Assembly (NCBI GenBank): GCA_037176725.1
Contig: JAZBRS010000077.1
Coordinates: 1,054,001-1,118,000, forward strand
DNA length: 64,000 bases
Direction: 5' to 3'
Source of the DNA: Posidonia oceanica
Lineage: Eukaryota > Streptophyta > Magnoliopsida > Alismatales > Posidoniaceae
The first letter of the stretch is position 1. The number at the start of each line of letters is the position of its first letter. Both the position numbers and the translations under genes were made by a program. The notes under the pieces were generated by a model that had not been told where the DNA came from, did not search any database, and saw only the letters and a program-made list of their open reading frames with translations. Below are positions 47,504 through 60,704 of this stretch, piece after piece.

Positions 47504-49985
47504 CACCTACACCTCCGAATGGTCACCCTCCTGTTCCCAAACGCCGCCGCTTGGCCTCCAGCCCGCCGAACCGCCGCCGCGACCTTCTTCTTCCCTGTCG
47601 TCGTGCTGTAGTATTGTGGGATACTGTAGCACTATAGCTGCTGGTTTTTATTTAAGTTCTGATTTACTTTTTGTTTGGCATTGAAATTAAGTCCAGAGCT
47701 TTACTTTATTTACTTTGCGGTCCTGTGCTGGTTTATAAATCATTTAATTCCGCATTTAAACTATATTGTATTGAAGTAAAGTAGTGCATGTTATTATATT
47801 TGCATTTCAGTCCAGTTTTAGCTCAAGTTATTTAAGTTTCTCTGTTGCATTGCATTTAGGCCCTCATGTTTCTTTATGTTTGCATTTAGGTCCTTTTTCA
47901 ATTGAAAAGCATTTAATCTACATTTATAATCATATTGCATTATGATAAATGTCTGCATATTTCCATTATTGCATACAGGTCCTTCATGCATTCATTTAAA
48001 TCACTTAAATGTTGTTTTAAATCATGCATTGCATTTCAGACCTTGGTTTTATTTTATTTACAAGTCAGTCCAGCATCAGTTTGGATTTCATTTAATTCTG
48101 CAATCAAACTATATTGCATTTAAATTCTATGATTTAATTTATTTGCATGTTGGTCGTTGATCAGTTACAACATTTTATTTAATCTATTTTTTTACCATAT
48201 TATATTGCATTTTAAACATGTGGTTTGCTTTTATTGCACCTAAGTCCTCAGAGCATTCATCCATGTCATTTAAATCTGGTTTTTTATCTTATTGCATTGT
48301 AGAAAAATCCAGAAATTTGTTTTATTTGCATTTAAGTCCTTTTTGCATACATGCATCATTTAAGTTGTATTTTTAAACCATATTGCATTGCTTTAAAGCC
48401 CAACAGTTTTACAAATTGCATGTCAGTCCATATTTTCCAACTTTTGCATGTTTGCATATTTCTTTTGCATTGCACTTAGGTCCTGCATATTTTCAAAATT
48501 ACATTTAGGTCCTTTCTTGCATTATTGCATGCATATCTTGTCATTAATGTTGCATTTAGCCATTGCTTGCCTTGCATTGCTGCATTAACATCTTTGCATG
48601 CATTTACCCTGCATTGCACACACATAGGGACATTTTGCATGTAGGCCCCAGTAGTTTCCCTTAATTGTACTTAGGTCCCTACATGTGCATTCTTGCATGC
48701 ATTGCACTCCTACGTCATTGCATACTGCACCATTGCACTTGTTTGAGCATCATCAGCCTCTTTGCATGCATTTACCCTGCATTGCACATACATTGAAACA
48801 TTTTGCATGTAGGCCCCTGTAGTTTCCCTTAATTGCACTTAAGTCCCTGCATTTGCATTCTTGCATGCATTGCACTCCCATGTTATTGCATACTGCCCTT
48901 TGCATACTCTTGAGCATCTTCAGCCTCATTGCATGTAGGATACACTGCATTGCACACACATAGGGGTAATTTGCACTTAGACCCCCACTTAGATCACTTT
49001 TTTTGGCCCTTGAGTCATCCGACTTGAAATCTAAATAACTTTTGATCGGACCGTTGGATCTTCACGATCTAACTATCCAGGTCTTCCTGGTTGAATGATA
49101 TTTCATTCTAACCAAAGTTATCTCAGATCAGGCCTCAGATCTTCAAGATAAGTCCATCTGAATCACTTTTTGCTTGTCACTTGCACTACAAGCATTGTTT
49201 TCGCGTCCTGTTTTCTCGTGCATGTAGATTAGGATTTTCCACCCCTGTTTTCTTCCCTTTTTGCTTGTTTTACACTTGCATTGCGTGGTTTCACTTGGCT
49301 TTTCTGCCCTTGTCTCCTTTTCCCCTCTGCATGTCGAACTTGCATTGCGTGGTTTTACCGGTGTTTTGTTTTATCGCCTGCATTTGCATTACGGCAGTGA
49401 TGCTTACTGCCTGGAGTTCTCACGAACCAGGGTTCGCCCAGTTCGGAACACTGACAGCGCTGCTGGGCACATAGGTTGCCCGTCTACTTTCCTCGTGCAT
49501 CACATCACTTGGAGCATACATTACAACACACATGGCATTCAGGCATTCAGGCACACCTTTTAGCAATCATAGCATGGCATTAGCATTCCTCGTCCCTTAG
49601 ACGTGCAGTTAAAGGCAATCACTTATCGAATTCCTGCAAATGCGAGCGTTTAGCCAAGAAAGACCGATTCCTCGGGCGTGTCGGGGCTGCCTAACACCTT
49701 CCCTACACGTAACAGGAGTCCTTACCCTTTCTCTAGCCCGTAGTGACCATTTTGCCCTCATCCTTGGCACGAGTCATCCTTTTTGCATAGCATTGCATTG
49801 ATTTTGCATGTTTTCTATGCTTGCCCTCGATTTTCCTTGTCTCTCAATTTAATAGACATGGTGGCGACTCCCTTTTGTCCTATCTTTGTTTTGCTTCCTC
49901 TCCTCGCGTCGCATCCATCCGTGAAGTGCCTCCTCTCATTTGGACCCTCTCCGGTCTTGATCTCGCGGGAAAAGGCGTGTTCACA
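47504..49985 (+). repeat. LTR2 of element N, 3' part
   Basis: It continues LTR2 after element A. The stretch at 47640-48640 is made of degenerate 'TTGCATTTAGGTCC' words. From 48800 on it matches LTR1 (16136-17308), ending GTTCACA. Full LTR2 without the insertion would be about 4.6 kb. Confidence 0.85.
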
Positions 49986-50121
49986 GGTTGGCGACTCTGC
50001 TGGGGATTTCAGACTCTGGCTTTCATTTTGGGTTTTCGCTTGCATTGTTTTTTTTTGCTTGTGCTTGTCTTGTCTTGCTTTATTGCTTGCTTTATGCCTG
50101 CATCTTTGCTTTATTGCTTGT
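49986..50121 (+). mobile_element. INT2 of element N, first segment with PBS
   Basis: It contains the PBS TGGCGACTCTGCTGGGGA (49989-50006) and the start of the leader, matching 17309-17445. It is interrupted by the solo LTR; CTTGT (50117-50121) and CCTGT (56168-56172) are the likely target duplication with one mutation. The uninterrupted copy in INT1 reads straight through near 17447. Confidence 0.85.
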
Positions 50122-50789
50122 TGTAGTAATCCTAGTGTTCAGATCGTCCATGCACACTGCCAAAGCTCGCGTGCACCGATCGGAATCAGGTTCACTATTA
50201 GCGGCTGTGTCCGAGAAGGAAGACTCAACTCGAAAACACTTAAAAAGGGAAAAAAGGAAAGAAAAGAAGAAGATAAGACAAATCAGAGTCGCCACCATGT
50301 CTATTAAGTCGGAAGACAAGGAAAACTAGGGAAATGTGTGAATAAACACTCAAAACCAAGCAAAAGATGCAATGCAAAGCAATGCAAAAGAAAAGAGATG
50401 CAAATGAATGCAAATGACATGACTCATGCTTAGGATAAGGGCAATACGGTCAGTGCGGGCCAAGAGAAAGGGCAAGGACTCCTGTTACGTGTGGGGAAGG
50501 TGTTAGGCACCCTCGACACGCCTGAGAATCGGTCTTTCTAGGCTTACGCTCGCATATGTAGGGAAATGCAGATTTTGAATGCCTAAGTGCCATGAGTGCC
50601 TAATTAGATGCTCATAGGTGTGCTCTAAGTGATGGGATGCGATGCAAGGAATTAAACATGCTATCTAAGCGCTCAGCAACGCTGTTTGTGTTCCGAACTG
50701 GGCGAACCCTGGTCCGTGAGAACTCCAGGCAGTAAGCATCACTATCCTATATGCAAATGCAGGCGATAAAACAAAACATTGGTAAAACC

Positions 50790-51400
50790 AGGCAATGCAG
50801 GCGACATGCAAAAGAAAACATCGCTAAACACGCAAAATGGTGCAAGAAACGAAGATCGACAGGCAAAACGGCGCAAGAAACAAAGCCGGCATGCAAAACG
50901 GTGCAAGAAACAAAGCAGGCACGCAAAACGGTGCAAGAAATGAAGCTGGCACGCAAAATGGTGCCAAAAACAAAGCAGACGCGCAAAATAGTGCCAAAAA
51001 CAAAGCGGGCATGCAAAACGGTGCCAAAAACAAAGTAGGCACACAAAACGGTGTAAGAAACAAAGCAGACACGCAAAACGGTGCGAGAAACAAAGCAAGC
51101 ACGCAAAACAGTGCAAGAAACAAGGCGGGCACGCAAAACGATGTGAGAAACAAAGCGAGCACGCGAAACAGTGCAAAAAACAAGGCGGGCATGCAAAACG
51201 GTGCAAGAAACAAAGCGGGCACGCAAAACGGTGCAAGAAGCAAAGTAGGCACGCAAAATGGCGCAAGAAGCAAAGCAGGAACGTAAAACGGTGCAAGAAA
51301 CAAAGTAGGCACACAAAACGGTGCAAGAAACAAAGCAGGCACGCAAAACGGTGCAAGAAACAAAGCTGGCATGCAAAACAGTGGAAGAAACGAAGGGAAA
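50790..51400 (-). repeat. 30-bp tandem array inside the solo LTR (about 20 copies)
   Basis: The plus-strand unit is made of ACGCAAAACGGTGCAAGAAA plus CAAAGCAGGC, exactly 30 bp. Because 30 is a multiple of three, long ORFs stay open in several frames on both strands; I do not count them as genes. Confidence 0.93.
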
Positions 51401-53049
51401 CAAAACATCGTAAAAGCCATGCAATGCAAATGTAAAAACATGCAAAGGGGAAGAGCAGGAGTAGTCAGGAGAGGCAAGAGGTGTAAGTGTGAGAACCAAT
51501 ACTACTTAAGGATCACACAATGCAGGTGTGAAGACCTACAAAGGGGAAAGAAGGCAAGTGGAGGGATCACCACTATTCTATGACTGTTTCCCACCAAAGT
51601 GTCTCATGATGTGTCTCGCACGCTGCCAAAAGCTCGCAGTGCAATCGGATCGTGGAAAAGGGGAAGAAGGTCGCAATTAGTAGTGAATCCAGAGGAAACT
51701 CAACCCAAAATCACTAAAAGCACGTGAAAAGGGGAGATAGAATTGATAGACAAAAAGAGGAAGTCCTAATCTGCATGCTTGAGAAGCGCAGTGCAAAAAA
51801 CAATGCATGCAATGCAAATGATATGCAAAAGATGCTGTGTAAGAGTTCAGAAAGACTTACCTTGGAGATCTGAAGCCTGATCTAAGATGAACTTGGTCAG
51901 TGTTGAAGTTTGCTCCACCAGGTTGGTCCAGGTAACTTGGTTGCAAAGATCCAACGGTCCGATTGGAAGATAACCAGGCTTCAAGGCAGAAGGCACAAGG
52001 GGTAGGGGAAGAGAAGGGATCTAAGTGTAAAAGGGGTCTTAGGGGTGTGCAGAACAGGTCCTCCCACATACATGGGAGCTAGAAGTGCTTAAAAGTGTGC
52101 AAAAATGCTAAATGCAGAGATGCATGGGTACAATGCATGCAAAAATGCAAAAAAGGACCTAAGTGTGATGATTTAGAAAAGTTAGGGACCTAAATGCAAT
52201 ATTTTTGAAAAATTGGGGACCTAAATGCAATATTTGTGAAAAGTTAAGGGTCTGGATGCAAATAAAATAAAATGCAGGGTCTGAAATGCAATTTAATAAG
52301 GTAAAATATGCTGTTAAATGATTTTTGTAAACATGCAGAGGACTAAAATACAATTTTAAATCATGTAGAGGCTAAAGTGCAATTTTATAAGGTAAAACAT
52401 GCTGTTAAATGATTTTTGTAAACTTGCAGAGGACTAAAATGCAATTTTAAATCATGTAGGGGCTAAAATGCAATTTTATAAGGAAAAAAAGTAATTAAAT
52501 GATGCTGTGCATGCATGCAAAGGACCTAAGTGCAAAAATAAAATAAAACAGGATAAAAGTGCAATGCAATAAGGTAAAATACAAAATTAAATGAATTAAT
52601 CAACTAAACAGAGGACTGACTTGAAAATAAAATAAACAGAAGGACTAAAAAGCAATGCAATAAGATAAAAGCAGATATTTAAATGACATTTAACAACCAT
52701 AGGACTTAGATGCAAAATAAAATAGCTACTGGACTGGAAAATAAAGAACAGAAAAGTATTTTACACTACATCAGGACCAACATGCAAATAAAATAAATAA
52801 CTAGGTTGGAACTTAAAAGACAGAAAGTTATTTTGAACTAGAGTAGGATCAATATGCAAATAAAATAAGTAACTGGGCTAGAACTTAAAGAAAAATAAAA
52901 AAGCTATAACTGCAGAGGACTAACATGCAAAGAAAATAAAGAATTGGGCCTAAACTAAAAGAAAACAGAAGTTTTTATACAGCAGTAGGATTAACATGCA
53001 AATAAGCAAAAACACAGACTTTTCATGCAATTTCATATGGTTTTATTTC

Positions 53050-54300
53050 AGAATTAAATGAATCTTAAACGATGGCAGGACTGGAAATCAAATAAGCAAG
53101 ATAGCAAGGTAAAAATGCAATTTCATGGAAAAGTTTATATGTTAAGGAAAAATAAAAGAGCTCGCGAACGAAGGAAAATAAAAAACTCAGAACACTGTAG
53201 CGGAATGCTAACAGTGGCCGGAGCTAGGGAAGAAAGGGTGCTAGGGCGGCGCTGGGGTGCTGGGAAGCTTCGTCGGAGGAGCACGGAGACCAGAGGATCG
53301 ACGTCGGGCCATGACAGGCACTGGAGCTGATCGGAAAAGGCAGCGGAGCTTTGCAGAGCTTCTGGAAGCAGACCGGAGGATCGACGCGTCAGCGATGGAA
53401 ATGGAGGACAGGGCTACATCGCCGGAGGCTCCACGGTGCTTGAGGGATCGACGGCGAGGGATTTGGGAGCTAGAGTGGCGATTCGAGTGCAGATGCTTGC
53501 CAGAGAAGATGGGTCAGCGGCGGAGTTGACCCCAGGCGACAGGCGGCTAAACCCTAGTCTAAAGGGTCGGGAAGCAGAAGAAGAAGAAATCTAGACTACT
53601 AGGGGGAAGAAGCACCTGATTCGACGACTGAGTCATTCCCCCAACGTCAGCAACTTTTGCAGAGGTCAGCGGTGGTGGTCTGACTAGTGCAGGCGTCTCC
53701 GGTGGCTCGCGAGGGTCTGGATCTGCTCCACGCGTCGCTCTGGAGCTCGCTGGATGCTCGGGCGCAAGGTTGCTGGCCGGCGGTAGAAAGCGGCTTTGTT
53801 GGGTGTTGCAGAGACAGTCGGAGGTGGGGAAGGTGGTATGTCGCTCCTCGAGTTGAACGGAGGGTTCCTGTGGACTTCTGGATGTTCGATGAGGGTGTAT
53901 GGAGGGTTGAATTGGGCTGTGGAGGTCTAGGTTGGAAGTTTGCTGATGAGGTGATTTTTGGATAGAAAATGGTGCAACTGTTTGTGGTGTTGGGTTCAGG
54001 TTGTGGTGAGTGTGAAGGTGTGATGCTGGGTGATTTGGGAAGGTGGTGTTCAGGTGAGTTGGGTGGAGGGATTTGGGTTGGTTCTGAGGTCTGTGGAGTT
54101 GGCAATTTGGAAGGAAGGTGGTTAGGTTTTGGTGCTGGGAAGAGTGCTGATTTTGGGTGTCTCTAGGTTGGTTTGGGGAGTGGAATGGATGGAGAAGGAT
54201 TGCTGGGTGTTGGGTGAGTTTAGGGGATGGATTTGAAAGGATTTGAAGGGGCTTGAAGGTCTGGTTTCAGGGGGATCAAGGGAGAGGGAAGTTGCTGAAT
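53050..54300 (-). other. GC-richer middle of the solo LTR, no gene
   Basis: It corresponds in position to the GC-rich block of LTR2 (25500-26758). Its short ORFs are not conserved in the related LTRs. Confidence 0.45.
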
Positions 54301-57059
54301 TTCTGGTAGAGGAGGAAGAAGGGAATTGCTGGTTCTCACGCTCTCTCTCGCTGCTCTATCTGGATGGCAAAAAGGTGTGGAAGGAGTGGCTGACGAGCTG
54401 GCTTTAACAGAGGAGGAATTGGAGCTACGTGCGGGCTATGGAATTCAAATCCACCGGTGCAGAGAACTGGAGCTGATTGGAGGTGAGACCGGCGAAGCAA
54501 TGGGAGTTAATGCTGCCACAGAAAGGGCTGAGAGAGCTGAGAGAAGGGAGGTGCTGTTGCTGGATTGGATGGAGAGGGAGATTCGGAATTTGAAAGGAGG
54601 AGGGAGTGCTGTTGCAGCTTCGTGGGAGAAAGCTGAAGGAAGAAGAAGGAAGAAGGAAGGGAAGAAGGGAGGAGGGAGGATCGACAGGTGGGCTGGGCTT
54701 CTTACGGGAAAGAAAGAAAGAAAAGAAAAAAAGAAAAGAAGGAAAGGAGGGGAGGAGGATTCTGTGGACCGGACCGGACCGAAAAAGAGGAAAAGAATAA
54801 AAATAAGAAAGAAAAGGAAGGAAAAAGAAAGAAGAAAAGGGAAGGAAGAAAAAGGAAGAAAAATTACAATAAAATTTAAAGGATTTGAAAATATTTTAAA
54901 GTAGTTGTTTTTAAGTTGAGATATTTAATTAGGTTTTAATGGATTGCTTTTTTAATTAATTAGGGTTAGGAAGAGTTTTAGTTTTTGTTTTAAGTTTTTA
55001 TGGTTCTTTCTTAAGCTTTCTTTAAATTGTTTTTTAATTTTGTTTTAAATGTTTGTTAAGTTTTTTAATTGTTTTTAAGTTGAGTTCTTCTTGTTAGGTT
55101 TTTCCTCTTTTCTCCTTTTTAATTAGGTTTTTTAAATTGTTTTAAGTTTTAATTGTTTCCTTGGATTTGTTAATTGTTTTTTAATTACTTATCCTAGGGT
55201 TTTTAATTGTTTTTTTTTTTAGGATTTGTTTTTTATTTGTTGTTGTTTTTAAAAGGATGTTCGCTTTTTGTTTGTTTTGATTATATTTTGTTTTGTTTGT
55301 TTTTTAATAGCATTTCCTTTTTGTTTTGTTATATATATATATATTCTTTTAGAATGCATTCTTAGTTTTTTAGTTGGTTTTAGTTGGGTTTTTGTTTTAA
55401 TTGTTTATCCAAGTTTTTAATTATTTCTTTTTAAAGTTTTGGTTTGTTTCTTTTTTGTTTTCCTTTTTTAATTAGAGTTTTGAAGGTTTAGTAGAAGAAA
55501 GGAAAAGGAAAGGAGAGAGAGAAGAAAAGAAAGAAACGGAGAAAGAAAGAAAAAAGAGAGGGGAGGAAGGAAATTAAATGTTAGAAAATCAGGGGATAAG
55601 ATAAAAATAAAGTAAAAATACAAATAAAATACAGAAAGGAGAGATGCACAAGGGGGCCCACTACCAAGCAAGAAAAAGAGAGAGAAGGGGAGGAAAAGAA
55701 GGAGAATAAGAAGGAGAATAGAGAGGAGAGAGAAAAGGATAATTCAGGAGAGAGAAAAGGATAATTTGGAGAGATGAAGGGGTTAGGGGCTTGGAAATGA
55801 AGTGGAATTTGGTGAGTGTGTGGCCTAGGATTTCTAGTGTTTAACCTACGGTTTGAAGTGGGATTCTGGAAGGTTTTTGGAAGGGTTTTGAGGTCTAGAA
55901 AAATGGTAGTTTTACCTAGATTTTCTAGGATTTTTGGGAGTAGTTTAGGTTTGAAATTCTAAGGGTTTTTTGGAGAGTTTTCTAGGTTAGGAAGGATGGG
56001 TTTTCCTTTGGTTTTTGGGTGGTTTTTGGGTTTAGGAAATGGGTGTGATTCTAGATTTTGTTTTGGGCTTGATTTGAGGAGAAAGATGTGGTTTTTGGTT
56101 TAGGTTTGGGTTCAGAAGCCACCAGAAGGATTCCATTAATTCAGCCTGTCAAAATGGGGTGTCAACACCTGTCATGTGCCTGTTTACTTGCCTTATCACT
56201 TACATTGCCTTTACTTGCTTTATTTATGCACTATGCATGCCTAAATACTTGATTGTCCCATTCTACATGCCTTTTGAGTGGTAAATGCTTTGTTTTACAC
56301 AATTGCTATGCCACCACACATGCACATGCCATACATACATGCTTTTTGACATGTTGAGTGTTTTCTTTTCACTATCGTGTCCACATACACTTGCAGATGC
56401 CATGCGCATGCCTTTTGTAATGATGTGTGTTGTTTGCTTGCCATGTTTGGATGTTTTCTTCCCCTTTCGCTCTAGGCTTAAGGACAACTAGAGACTGGTT
56501 GCTCCCCCCCTTGGCAATTAAAAACAGCAAGTAAAAGTCAAATCTAGGATCAACTAGAGACTTCAACATACATTCACCCCCTGGGTTAATAAAACATGCA
56601 AGATAAAAAACTTTAATCATTTGCACGAATCATCATATAAGGCATGCATCTCTCATCTGAGTCCACCTATCAGTCTGAGAAGGACGGTTCCGATCTCTTG
56701 TCCCGATGCTTTAGCGCAAGATGAGTCGGTTGGTCTGTCCCCCCTTGTTAGGGGTCACGTCGGTGTTAGTAGAGGGTACCGCCCATGCTTTGGCAGGGAC
56801 GAGGCCATGAACGCACCACCTGTTATACTTGAGCTCTAGCCAGGGTCTAAACGGGGACCTTACTTTCAGACCGAGTCGGTGACCCATACACTTGTGCGAG
56901 TCCGAAGTAGACAACCTACTAGGACACACTAGATTGGTGAGAGAGAGAGCATGCTAGAAAGCATACCATTCGCATGAATGCATTCATACCACCAATTAAA
57001 CATTTACATTTTGTCCAGGTGCTAACCTGATTTGCTTTACCTGTCCGCAGGTAGGTGCG

Positions 57060-59148
57060 AGGTCCTAGCCAGTCTAGAGCACGTCACCGATTCTGTCGTG
57101 GTGACCGCCACTCGGACTCTGGATACCCCTCCTTTTGTCCCTTCTTTGGGCTTTCCTATTTCAAGAATTCAGTCGGCTGCGGCTACTTCTGTTGTAGGGT
57201 TTGTCCCCCTCGGCTCCTTTTCTCTCATGCCCCCTTCAACAACCATACCTTTACGTCCCGGCTCGTCAGTCGACGTGTCCTCTGCCATGCGAGAGCAACA
57301 TCTGTGGGCTATGTCCCAGGGGTTGCAATGCATGGCCTTTTCATCTGGTCCCTCTTTTTCTCATCCTTAGACCCTTGAGGTTCTGGTGCAGCCCTCTGTA
57401 GTTTTGCAGGCTCACCGCACTGCACTTCCGCCCTTTTCACTGCCCCAGCTCCTCATAGCTTCGGCGATGGGGGCACCTTATCGGCTTCCTGCACTTACAC
57501 AACACTTTGCACAACATGCAACTCCATCATCTGGTGGCCAATTCCCTAGATTGGCAGGAGCGCAGCAATTTCTAAGCCCGTTGCCCAGCATCATGCCGAT
57601 GCAGTAGCTCCAGCCCCCATATACTACACAATACACTGCACAGCATGCCTTTTACTCACCCCCTTTGCATCAGAATATTCAGGCTCCTGCATACATATCA
57701 CCGCACTTTACACCCTCGCACGGGTATGCTGACCCTCATGCTACGACACCAGGTGGCGTGATAGTGGATCCAGAGGAGCGCATTCACGCGACCCACACAG
57801 CATACGCAGTACCTGCCTTAGCTGCACCAGTCTCAATGACAGCAACCTCAGACGCCTTCCTTACTAGGATGGGTGATCTAGAGAGAGCACTTTGTCAAGT
57901 GCAAGGCCAGGATCGCCAGTCCTACCAATTCAGGGACCTCTGCTACTTTCCAGAGGCGACACTCCCACCAAAATTCAAAATCCTGGAATTAGAAAAGTAC
58001 AATGGTAGAGGCTGCCCAATCGCACATCTGAAGGCGTACTGCAACGACCTCGTCCAGCTCCAACATGACGATAGGTTGTTGATTCACTTGTTCCAGAAAA
58101 GTTTGACGAGCCCTACTGTTAAGTGGTTCGTATCACTTGACATGGCTACCGTCAAGACATGGGGCAACCTTTCCCAGGCATTCATGGAACAATTTTCCTT
58201 CAACCTTGACTTGATCCCTAAGCATGAGGATCTTGTTACCCTTAAGCAGAAACCCCACGAATCATTCGGGGAGTATGTCGGTCGTTGGCGTACCTTGGCC
58301 TCCCATGTCAAAGATAAACCCTTCAGAGGAGGAGTCTATTGAGATCATCATCAGGGGAGCACAACCAGCGATTGGGGGACTGCTTAGCATCCAGCCTGCC
58401 TCTAGTTTTGCATTGCTGATCCAGGCTGGTGCTTGCGTGGAGAAATCGCTATGGAGTGGAGACTTTCCTGCACTCACTGAATACGAGAAGTAGGCTATCG
58501 CCTCCAACAGCAACAACAACAAAGGCAACAACAACTCCGATGCCCACTACCACAAGAAGCCGACCGTCGCTTGCATCGACTCTCCTGCGGAGCATCCCCT
58601 GCTAAGAACCAGCCCGGTTCACCTCAGTTTGCATCTGCAGTTAGTTTTGCACACACTACCACCGTTGAGCCGGTGCATCATGTCGCACCTGCTCAGTAAG
58701 GACAACAGCCTAAGCAAAGACGAGGCCGCCGCACTGAGAGCGACTTCACCCCACTTGCTGAACCATCTTTCCACAGGTTGTGTCACTTCTAAGGCTCCTG
58801 GAAACTCACCTGCCACCAAACCCTCTTACATGGTGATACGATGCGAGCGAGCAATGCGATTACCATCGAGCTGCAAGGCATTCGATGGATAATTGCCACA
58901 CTCTTCGGGATGTCATTCAGAACTTGATTGACAACGGGGTCCTCATTGTTAGTCCACAGGAGGCTGCACACACATCTGCACCTGCACACCCTAGCATAGC
59001 CAGCCTTTCCTCGCCTGAGCTTGCAAGCTTCGAGGATCCTAGGACCTCAGGGGTCTATCTTCTTGCTCCCGTCCTCACTGATTCCAGCTCTTCCTCGATG
59101 GATCCCTTCGATCTCATCGATCTGATCTCTTCTCCAGCCTTTCCTTAG
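57060..59148 (+). pseudogene. gag: Gag of element N, copy 2, decayed and 5'-truncated
   Basis: The MAQR start is deleted. The frame has stops at about 57368 and 57604-57606, then is open 57608-58342 through the capsid-like domain (SYQFRDLCYF, FQKSLTSPTVKWFVSLDM, FGEYVGRWRTL). One extra base at about 58321 shifts the frame. A TAG at 58491-58493 replaces the CAG of copy 1, and a further shift lies before the zinc knuckle (58846-58890, C-x2-H-x4-H-x4-C). It ends LISSPAFP at 59148. It encodes no enzyme domain. Confidence 0.85.
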
Positions 59149-60700
59149 CCTTGTTCGTGGGGAGCTTGGCTTAGAGAGCTTGCCTGTCTGCCGAGCATCG
59201 GCCCGAGTCTACAAGCATAAAACCTTGGATCCTAACAGAGGCTTGGATCAACAGCAGCATCAGCAGTAGCAGTCTCAATGACCACAGCAGCACTGCCAGA
59301 GCAATCAACAACAGCAAGTAGCTGACAATGGGGACCAGCATCGTATCCTTTGCCTGTTTCTTTTCTTGCATTCCTTTCTTTCAAAAAAAAAAAAAAACCT
59401 GAAAAATTAAAAAAAAAAAACCAAAAGAATCACAAAACCTAAGAGCAAAAAACATATTGCATGCCAATCACTGGCTCGATGAGGAAATTAGAAAAGCAAG
59501 TCTGCTGGAAGGAGAGAGTCATCCATTCTCATCTATCACTACCTAGACAACCAGGCCAGTGAGAGAGTCCCCACCCATATGAGAGTAGGACGAAGTGCCA
59601 AAGTTCGTGTGGGGCCTGCACTTCCCAGACGGAGAAGAAAATGTTAGGGCGACTGAGAGAGTGAGCCTGAAAAAGGTGCAAACTCGCAAGGGCATAAAAG
59701 AAAACATGCAGACAGAAGGCGAAGGTAGAAGTCGGCCCAAGAGAGGGACGTGTGGATTAGCTCTACCCCCACTATACCTTGGAGAGGAGTCGGAGCATGC
59801 GCTTGGACAACCCCCATCTCCAAAGGGACTAGCCACCCCTTCCTGCAGCAAAATCCTCCAGTCCGGACCAAGCGCCTATTTACCTCCAAGTCAGGGATAG
59901 AGCAAACCCAAGCATTCCTGAGAGAGCAGAAAAGAAGAAAATCTCAAAAGAGTAGGTGTAGAGCCCAAAAGAGTTTGGCACAGAGCCCGAATCATCACCC
60001 ATTGAGAGCTTGAGCGTCACCACCCACCAAGGAGGGCCACCCATAGCTTGTGAGTCCTGGTAGGGTCAATTGAGTCAAGGGTTTCCTCCTCCTTTCCAGT
60101 AGGCATGAATGCTTTCCAGCATAACTGAGGGCAGATAAATAAAAATCACCCCTTAATCAATCATCTTGCTTGAACACTATCTTGCATGCTTCATATGCAT
60201 AACCTTGCAGGATCAACTCCAGCATTTCCGGCCAGGGGCATGTCAGTTGCTTCCTGATCAGGGCGCATACATCAGAGCACACTCAGAACAAGCCTGCCAC
60301 AGCCAACAGCGCAAAACTCTACAGCTTCTATCAACGCGCAGATCCAGCACAGAACTGCGAGCCCAGAACGGCACTACAAACATTCCATGTCCCACAAGCG
60401 TCAAGTGTAGACACCAGGCATGGACAACAAGCATTGACAATCAATGACAGCACTCTCTCTACAGTTAGCAACAAGCAACCCTGCCCACAGAGGCGAACAT
60501 CAGCAAACAGGCATCATTCAGTGCCTCAACTAGCATTCAGAAGCAATGGTCCAAGAGCAACTGCAGACTAGCCTCCTCAGCAGACATTCTTTCGGCTAAA
60601 CTAGACGGCTTGCCCCTTTGCTTTTGCATCTCCCATTGTCATGTTCGCCCGCGAAGCGAACCTTGCTGTGTCTCGATATCAGAGGTATCTCGTTTGTCCC
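59149..60700 (+). other. INT2 3' region, non-coding
   Basis: It is homologous to 20419-21984. No coding signal. Confidence 0.55.
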
Positions 60701-60704
60701 TTGA

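Larger units (their letters stand above)
50122..56167 (-). repeat. Solo LTR of a Tat element (6.0 kb), inserted in INT2
   Basis: The plus strand runs TGTAGTAATCC...GGGGTGTCAACA, that is, a minus-strand LTR starting TGTTGACACCCC. No internal region or second LTR is present. It shares its left end with the A LTR and its right 1.8 kb with the fragment at 14302-16135. The middle (51860-53040) has 'GGACTAAAATGCAAT' words that mirror LTR2. Confidence 0.75.

Noticed and set aside
50742..51499. Several overlapping ORFs of 149-250 codons with a 10-residue repeat, on both strands
   Set aside because: They are produced by a 30-bp tandem DNA repeat, open in several frames at once, with no start context or homology.
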